DNA from: Mytilisepta virgata
Lineage: Eukaryota; Mollusca; Bivalvia; Mytilida; Mytilidae
Length of the DNA stretch: 64,000 bases
Assembly: GCA_028015205.1 (NCBI GenBank)
Contig: CM051516.1
Coordinates: 31,200,230 to 31,264,229, forward strand
Reading direction: 5' to 3'
Shown here: positions 57,910 to 64,000 of the stretch, piece after piece
How positions within the stretch are numbered: position 1 is the stretch's first letter
How the letters are laid out: every line of letters begins with the position of its first letter
Notes under the pieces: model-generated
What the model was told of the DNA's origin: nothing
The model's input: the letters and a program-made list of their open reading frames with translations, nothing else
The model's database searches: none
Made by a program: the position numbers and the translations under genes

Positions 57910-59409
57910 CTGTCTTTCTATTTCTATATCTATTCCACATTTGCAATAATTTGGTAGTTTTTTTTTTGTTTTTAGGCAACTTTTAATTCAAGGGAACTAG
58001 TTCATTGTGTTACATTTATTACAAGGGATGAAAAATTTACAAAAATAAGATTACTGTTTGTCTCAGTTTGTTTATACACATTGCAGAGTGTAAAAACTGT
58101 TGTTACCCAATTCTGGTTGCAACTTGTTCAGTTACAGAAGACAGATACAAAACCGTGAAAGGAAAGGACGAAAACAAATGAACAACATACAAAAAAAAAT
58201 AATCTCAACCATTTAACCAGAGAGCGACAAATATCTACCAATGTATATTGTAATAGTGACTGCATGCTGGTCATTTTTCCTTCTTTCAATATATTAACAT
58301 CTAGGAGAGGATCCTTTGTCAATGCCGACTTTGTACTGATAGATCGTAGTTTTTAGTTCACCTTCAACGAAGTTGAGGGCGACTAATGGACACTACTACC
58401 AATATTTTGATCGGCCATTTCAATCTTGATGTGTCTTGTTTGTCTTGATTTTTTGAGAGAAAACATTTTCAAACCAAAACAAGATTTTTAAACCACTTTC
58501 ACGATCATGTTGCTTGCAGCCGATCAAGATTGGTTCAGATCAAATCGGATCGTTTCATAACATCCATGGTTTGGTAAAATAAGATCTTGTTAAGTAGAGA
58601 TTAGATCAGCTCAGTAAAAATAGAAAATACTGAAAATCTTTTGTTTGGATTGGTAAAGAACTTTAAGATCATAATTTATTTTAAACATTTTCTTTTGTTT
58701 TATCCTCGAACTTTCCTGTGATTCAGTTTGGATTATCCCCCTTTATTACGCACTGTACACGTGATATTGATTTGTAGTCTAGATAAAAATTAATGCTTTA
58801 TAAATTTACAGATATTAAATAGCTAATGATAAACTATAATAAGGAATACACAAATAGTATGCTTATTGTCTAAATTTAGGTAGGAACCCGAATAATAATA
58901 ATAATGCATCTATGCAGTAGCTATTTGAAATTAGAGCATCAAACATTCAAATTTGGTTCACCCTTTGTAAATTACATTACATGAATAATTAATCGATATT
59001 TACCCTTTGAAGTCGTGTAAGTGCTCCGTTTTGACATCTATGTATATTGGAAAACGCGTTTGTCGCGGCAAGGGGTTATTTTCTGTCCTTATATTTAATC
59101 GCAATCGAAGAATACCACTACCGGAGTTTTGCTGTTAATTTTAACTTATTAATCAAATAATTTTTAAAAAATGTCTTCGGTTAAATATAGAAAATTAAAA
59201 GGCTATTAGATTATCTCAGCATTCTTACATGGGTTTATAATGTGTTATACAAGTTCGAATGGCTGATTCATGAATTTGGTAGAATAGTCTTGGTTATATA
59301 ATGTTCGCTTATCACTATTAAATTTTATTTTTAATTTATGACTTCGAGATGATGACTCGTTCAAGACGAAAGTAGACGATAATTAATTTATACATAATAT
59401 AACTGAATT
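57910..59409. other. Intron or intergenic, no gene recognised
   Basis: AT-rich sequence with no supported exon. The minus-strand frame at 58128-58322 has a hydrophobic C-terminus but no homology that I recognise. Many GATCAxxTTGxx words near 58440-58660 suggest a simple diverged repeat. Confidence 0.4.
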
Positions 59410-60335
59410 TTAAAGTGGAACTAAAACGCTTATAGCAAGTTATTTTCATTTTATAGTACTAAATAAACGTATAAAAACACAAAAAAACCCGATGAAATTT
59501 GTCAAGTAATAACAGAGAAAATAGCGAGTGAAGTTGGATTATTTTTACCTGTGGGAAATCCAATCAGCGCTATTTCCGGAAACAGGGTTTCCTCGCTGAG
59601 TGACCCCGATTGACCGGAAATGACGTACAGTGCGGGCTCCTCTTGAACATGTTTACATTGACCAGAAGGAATATATTACGGATGAAGACAGCAATGCTAG
59701 TGATTTATAATAGTATAGCCAATAAATTTCAATAAATGCCCCCATATACATATATATAAAAAGAATGAAAGTGAAAGATATTTTGAAAGGTGTGTATAAC
59801 ATAAATACAAATGGAAGACCATCTTATAGGAATAAAAAACAAACACTATTTTTTTAAACAAGCAAATATAAGACACAATATTAATTGATAGTTTTAAAAC
59901 AGATGTTTTACAAATAGTGATATAAGTTACTGAATAGTAATATAGATTTTGATGTAGAATTGTAATGTGTTTTTTTTTTTATTGAATTGACAGATTCATA
60001 AAATTTCAGAATTTTCTTATAAAAATATAATAAATTTCTTAGTTTAATCAGAGACATATATGTACAGAGGGATAAGTAATTTCTTACAATCCTTGTTGTA
60101 ATAATAAAAATATGTAGAGAATCATTGGAGAAACTGCACTGTACACCTTAAACTTTAATAAAAGATTTTGATGGATTTTAATAAAAAAAATTTATTCAAC
60201 TTATAAAATAATTCCCACATTTGTAGAGTTATAATTTGGTTAATATTGGTTATGGGACTTTATGCTCTTTGTGTAATTTGAATTATAATACCAGTCAAAA
60301 CTGGTTTTCATAACACCTTTCTAATGACTTTGTTA

Positions 60336-60413
60336 CCGGTATATTGATTTACTCCACAGGTGGTAGGTGCATGGCCGGTATATTGATTTACTCCACAGGT
60401 GGTAGGTGCATGG
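60336..60413. repeat. Exact 39-bp tandem duplication
   Basis: CCGGTATATTGATTTACTCC and the next 19 bases occur twice in a row (60336-60374 and 60375-60413) inside the Kolobok-like element. Confidence 0.9.
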
Positions 60414-61362
60414 CCGAGTTGTTATTTACCAGATTGGAGGGATTAAAACTTTTGTTTGATCTTTATTACTAGATAACAGGATGTTAATTAATAGGTGCTA
60501 AAACTTTAACTGTTTTAATTACCAGGATTAAAGGTGATAAATATCCATCCACATGTTTACTAATTTGTTTTATATCATGAACTAGTTTTAATTTTCACAG
60601 GTGTTTAATACTATTTCGGGGGAAATTAAAATTTCTTGCAAGATTGGAAGTGTCATATATATATTTTTTTTATAAATAATGAATAAATAAATACATATTC
60701 TTTTAATAAATAATTAGACATTCAAACTTTGCTTTAGCTTTACATTGCTAATGAAATAGAATGTCTTTAAAAAAAGCTACATTTTTACCCAAATTATTTT
60801 CTGCATTATCAGGATTATGATCATGAACATGTTATATAAATAGAGAGGTAGTTATATCATGGAAGTACATGTATTGTTCTATATTGTATTATTTTACCAT
60901 AGTCAGCAGACTCTTAATATTTGAAATTATTATGGTTACAAATGTATAACTTTTATGCTCATAGAAAGAGAAAAAAATTCAGAGGGACATGGGACCAGAA
61001 TAACTTTTTATGGAGCTACACATTTCGCTATAATAGCCTCTTATTGTACTACAACTTATGTTAGCTTGTTGGCTACATCTTTTCAAAGTCATGCCTGTCA
61101 AGGCTCTGCATTTGATATAAGCGGCCTTACATGTACCTTCTACACACTCCATTAATAATATTTTTAAATAGCCCTATGTTCAGGATGTTGGTTACTGTGG
61201 TGGTTTGAAAAGAAGGGGTGTAAATCAAACACAATAACTCTAAAAATACCCTTAAATATACCCTATGTATGATGTAAAGGTACAATATAGCTATACATAA
61301 AAAAGTTTGATTCAACAGGAGAGGCTGCATAGGCTTAATGTAGGCTTATTCTCACAATGACA

Positions 61363-61821
61363 TTATGATATTATGCATTCATTTTCAAACATGTGCATAT
61401 ATACACATAAATTTGATGTATATATAAAGACATATGCATGGTATATAAAAACAAATAAGATCAGACATGTTAGAATTATTTTTTCAAAAGTATTTTGGTG
61501 CAGACCGTCACTATACCATGTATACTGGTCATGCTGGTTGGGATAAATGCTTGGCACTGAACCTGGCAATAGTCTCTTGCCGTTATGAGCAGATAAACCA
61601 AATAACTCCTTGAATCTCAACCTGTCAAGCTCATAGCATTCTTCTGAGAAGTGTTCTGAACATATGGCTGAGTGTTTAGTTGGCACAGTAAAATCCACAC
61701 GGGTTAGTTTTACAAAACGAACCCACAAGTTACGTTGTCGGTCATCTTTTGAAAAAGCGTGTTGAGTATGTCCCGTTTTTGCAGAGTTGCTGCATCCCGC
61801 AACTGCACAATTCCTTCCCAT
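61363..61821 (-). CDS. THAP zinc-finger domain frame (transposon-associated)
   Basis: THAP domains are C2CH zinc fingers that bind specific DNA and occur in P-type and Kolobok transposases and in host regulators derived from them. The frame starts MGRNCAVAGCSNS with Cys5-x4-Cys10, has Trp33 in NLWVRFVKL, Cys54-x2-His57-Phe58 in ICSEHF, and a LLPGSVPSIYP segment (about 84-94) at the place of the family's AVPTIF motif. All four metal ligands are present. After about residue 105 the frame becomes hydrophobic and AT-rich, so the true exon probably ends at a donor near 61500-61530 and continues in exons not found. It sits 130-150 bp inside the inverted-repeat arm of the 59414-62189 element, transcribed inward, as expected for an N-terminal transposase exon. 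A captured host exon is the alternative. Confidence 0.75.
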   Translation of the reverse strand: MGRNCAVAGCSNSAKTGHTQHAFSKDDRQRNLWVRFVKLTRVDFTVPTKHSAICSEHFSEECYELDRLRFKELFGLSAHNGKRLLPGSVPSIYPNQHDQYTWYSDGLHQNTFEKIILTCLILFVFIYHAYVFIYTSNLCVYMHMFENECIIS

Positions 61822-62193
61822 TGTTGAATTGTAGATTTAAATTAAGTACAATGTTTCATCAAACAAATGTCGGTGAATATATAAGAAGCACTGTCAATCG
61901 ATAGTTGTCACCAATAACGTATAAACAATCAACTGAATCTGCTTTCACTTTGCAAATGACCTGTACGTATTTATGTACAAGATCTGAACCGCACAGTACG
62001 TCACTTCCGGCGACTAGTAATATTCGAGTTTTTTAACAAATCGTTCAGGTGTGCAAATGACGATCGGCCAGTATTTTGCTAATATCTCGAAGACTAAGTT
62101 ACCAAATTTAATCGGGTTTTTTGCGTTTTTATACGTTTTTTTAGTACTATAAAATGAAAATAACTTTCTATAAGCGTTTTAGTTCCACTTTAA

Positions 62194-64000
62194 CAGTAAT
62201 ATATCTTCATTTATCAATTCTATACAAAATTGCTAATTATGCTGATTACCTATATTTAAAATCTTTTGGAAAACTCGTATATACATTTTGAAATCTTTAG
62301 AGCTGAATTGAATCCATCCGTCAGTCCGGTGGATTATTACATTTTATTTACCTTACACAATTACTTACACATTAATACACATTAAGCCGTAATGAATTTG
62401 TGCATTATAATTTGTTTTGTTTTCATGCAGTCATACATGTATTGAGTACTATTCACTTCAAATGAGTCTTTAATTTTACCATAAAAAGTACAAAACTGAT
62501 TTTTCAGTTTCTACACAAATACAACATTGCCTGTATTCTCTTATTCAAAGTACTTTGTCAGTCATAATTTGTAAATTGTATGCAAGTACGGTCGTACGTT
62601 TTGCGGAGCTTTATACATTTATAGCAAGTCTCTAGTCTGTCAACACCAAGGTTGAGATCGAGTTGCGAGGTGTTTTCGACTCGGATGTTATTTGCTACCA
62701 TATTCAAAGTACCCTCCAAATAATACAATGGAAATATCAATAGATACGAATATTCTTCATGAAATGTCTGACACAGTTGTAATATAATATGAACATTGAT
62801 ATCGTAAATATTGGTGATCATATTAAAATATATTTGCCACAATTTTTTTCAAAAATCCGTACCCTTTACAAAACGTTATTTCGTGAATTATTTATATTCT
62901 TTCTGTGAAGTTTGTGCTTAGAGTTTTATATTCCGCCAAAAGTGACAATTACTTCATTGCTAATATTCGAGAAAAACCTTTTTCCTAAATTTTTCACTCA
63001 ATATTCAAACTTTAACATTAGAATTTATAGATATAAATAAATATATCTACCAATTTTTCATCATATATTTTCATTTCATACATTGGGAAGAATAATTTCC
63101 ACTAAAACCATTTCAATCGAGCACAAATGACATCACTTTTGAATGTTTAAAATTACAGGTCAAACTTAAAAGTTTTGTTTGTCGTAACTTATTGTAAGGC
63201 TTTATGATATCAACCAGGCGCACGACATCATTTTAACCCATTAAGAAAAAGTTACTCGTGGTCAGTTTTAAAATTAACGGCTCATTAGAGTGGATTGATA
63301 TGATAAAAAGTGAGGGTTTTCGATGTAATGTATACTTAAGTTTTTCTTAGGTAAATAAAAATTTATGTATCTTTGTGCATATGACTTAAGTATATTGCTT
63401 AGCTAAGAGAATTCTTAGCAAAATATTAGTTTAAGAAAGACTTAAGTTAAGAAGGTTTATGCATACGGGTACAGAATGCAATGCAAAATATCTTTGAGTG
63501 TGAGGACAAGGGTACAATATTGGCCCACTGACCCAAGATCGAAAACAATATTGGACATGCTATATTGGTCAGCTAAAGGTCTAGTTGCAGGATAAAGTCT
63601 TTTATTATACTTTTAATGCATTTTCATTGATTTATAAGAATGGTATTTCACTCGGTCACCCGCTGGAAAAGTAATTTAAGTCATTTTTCTGTTATGAGAC
63701 AGATAACGATTAAGATAAGATAAGAAGCCTAACTGGAAAAAGAGAGAGTGTTTAATCTATGACAAGGAAAGCATAGAAAATGAAATGAGGGAAAAATTTT
63801 TGGACAAAAATTTGGAGATGTCAAAAAGCAAAATATGTTCACCTAAAATTACAAAACGTGAAAAAGTAATAAATATTGAAAAAGATGCAGCTTCGTATTT
63901 CCTACCTGCATCCCAAAGATCGTTATCCGTAAATTATATATAAAATGACCTTAGATATTCCCCGTCTGTAATTTAAACTCGTGTTTTACAAATGGTTCAA
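62194..64000. other. Non-coding flank, no gene recognised
   Basis: AT-rich sequence. Around 63320-63460 short inverted words (ACTTAAGTTTTTCTTAGG and AAGAAAGACTTAAGT) suggest a small palindromic repeat. TATTGG-rich text near 63500-63570 resembles the hairpin repeat at 30290-30480. No supported exon. Confidence 0.4.

Larger units (their letters stand above)
59414..62189 (-). mobile_element. Kolobok-like DNA transposon with THAP gene
   Basis: 2776 bp flanked by TTAA at 59410-59413 and 62190-62193. Inverted ends start AGTGGAACTAAAACGCTTAT and match for about 92 bp with few changes. A second matching block (GGAAATGACGTAC near 59605; on the other side GGAAGTGACGTAC, inverted, near 61995) extends the inverted region to about 250 bp. 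A THAP-domain frame begins 368 bp inside the right end. TTAA duplication with a THAP domain is, to my knowledge, the Kolobok combination; P elements have THAP but an 8-bp duplication. No catalytic domain is visible, so it is probably a deleted or non-autonomous copy. Confidence 0.7.

Noticed and set aside
61127..61330. Transposase continuation downstream of the THAP frame
   Set aside because: The frame is AT-driven, lacks acidic catalytic motifs and has no supported splice link to the THAP exon.
59414..62189. P-element identity from the THAP domain
   Set aside because: The 8 bases on each side do not match, whereas TTAA does, so a P-type 8-bp duplication is not supported.

Overview
This 64 kb window is AT-rich eukaryotic DNA, most likely from a bivalve mollusc and perhaps a mytilid mussel. 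I infer this from exon-sized cysteine-rich coding segments with GT/AG borders separated by very long introns, from a retrotransposon with metazoan Ty3/gypsy coding capacity, and from interspersed repeat types I know from bivalve DNA: tandem-core elements opening with a GCTCACCTGG-type end, and tRNA-derived SINEs. There are no bacterial operons, rRNA genes or CRISPR arrays. Species identity is an inference.

The host gene content is one plus-strand gene, partial at both ends. Seven exons (1407-1559, 5580-5714, 5940-6074, 28205-28357, 30737-30871, 42958-43086, 57763-57903) are all symmetric phase 1-1 cassettes. Five encode EGF-like repeats of the MEGF/Draper scavenger-receptor kind, in two alternating classes (153 nt and 135 nt). 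The last two encode six-cysteine EB-like modules with shared spacing. The order long-short-short / long-short / EB / EB suggests growth by duplication of exon cassettes. The introns are almost entirely transposon and repeat DNA.

Mobile DNA dominates. (i) 15563-25246, minus strand: a 9.7 kb Ty3/gypsy-type element with gag and pol, one in-frame UGA inside pol, a lysine-type primer-binding site and a 4-bp target duplication CTCT. Its outer ends are inverted copies of each other and the expected second direct LTR is not visible. (ii) 59414-62189: a 2.8 kb DNA transposon with long inverted repeats, TTAA target duplications and a THAP-domain reading frame, best matching the Kolobok type. (iii) 34710-35583: a small Mutator-like element with an exact 9-bp duplication, carrying a C-terminal transposase exon. 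(iv) 2449-3500: an unrelated decayed MULE-type transposase. (v) Several tandem-core elements ending in hairpin-CTAG-T, like non-autonomous Helitrons. (vi) A TGTAA-ended inverted-repeat family with 4-bp duplications at 7767-9142 and 45970-46184. (vii) A TTAA MITE, TA-flanked elements with terminal minisatellites, a SINE and a LINE-like fragment with 12-bp duplications.

Many insertions are nested, and several empty sites can be read directly by comparison with neighbouring repeat copies, so relative ages can be ordered: tandem-core arrays first, then the gypsy-like and TGTAA elements inside them, then a further tandem-core element inside the gypsy-like element's long terminal region. Boundaries of degenerate repeats are approximate, because they were read by eye.
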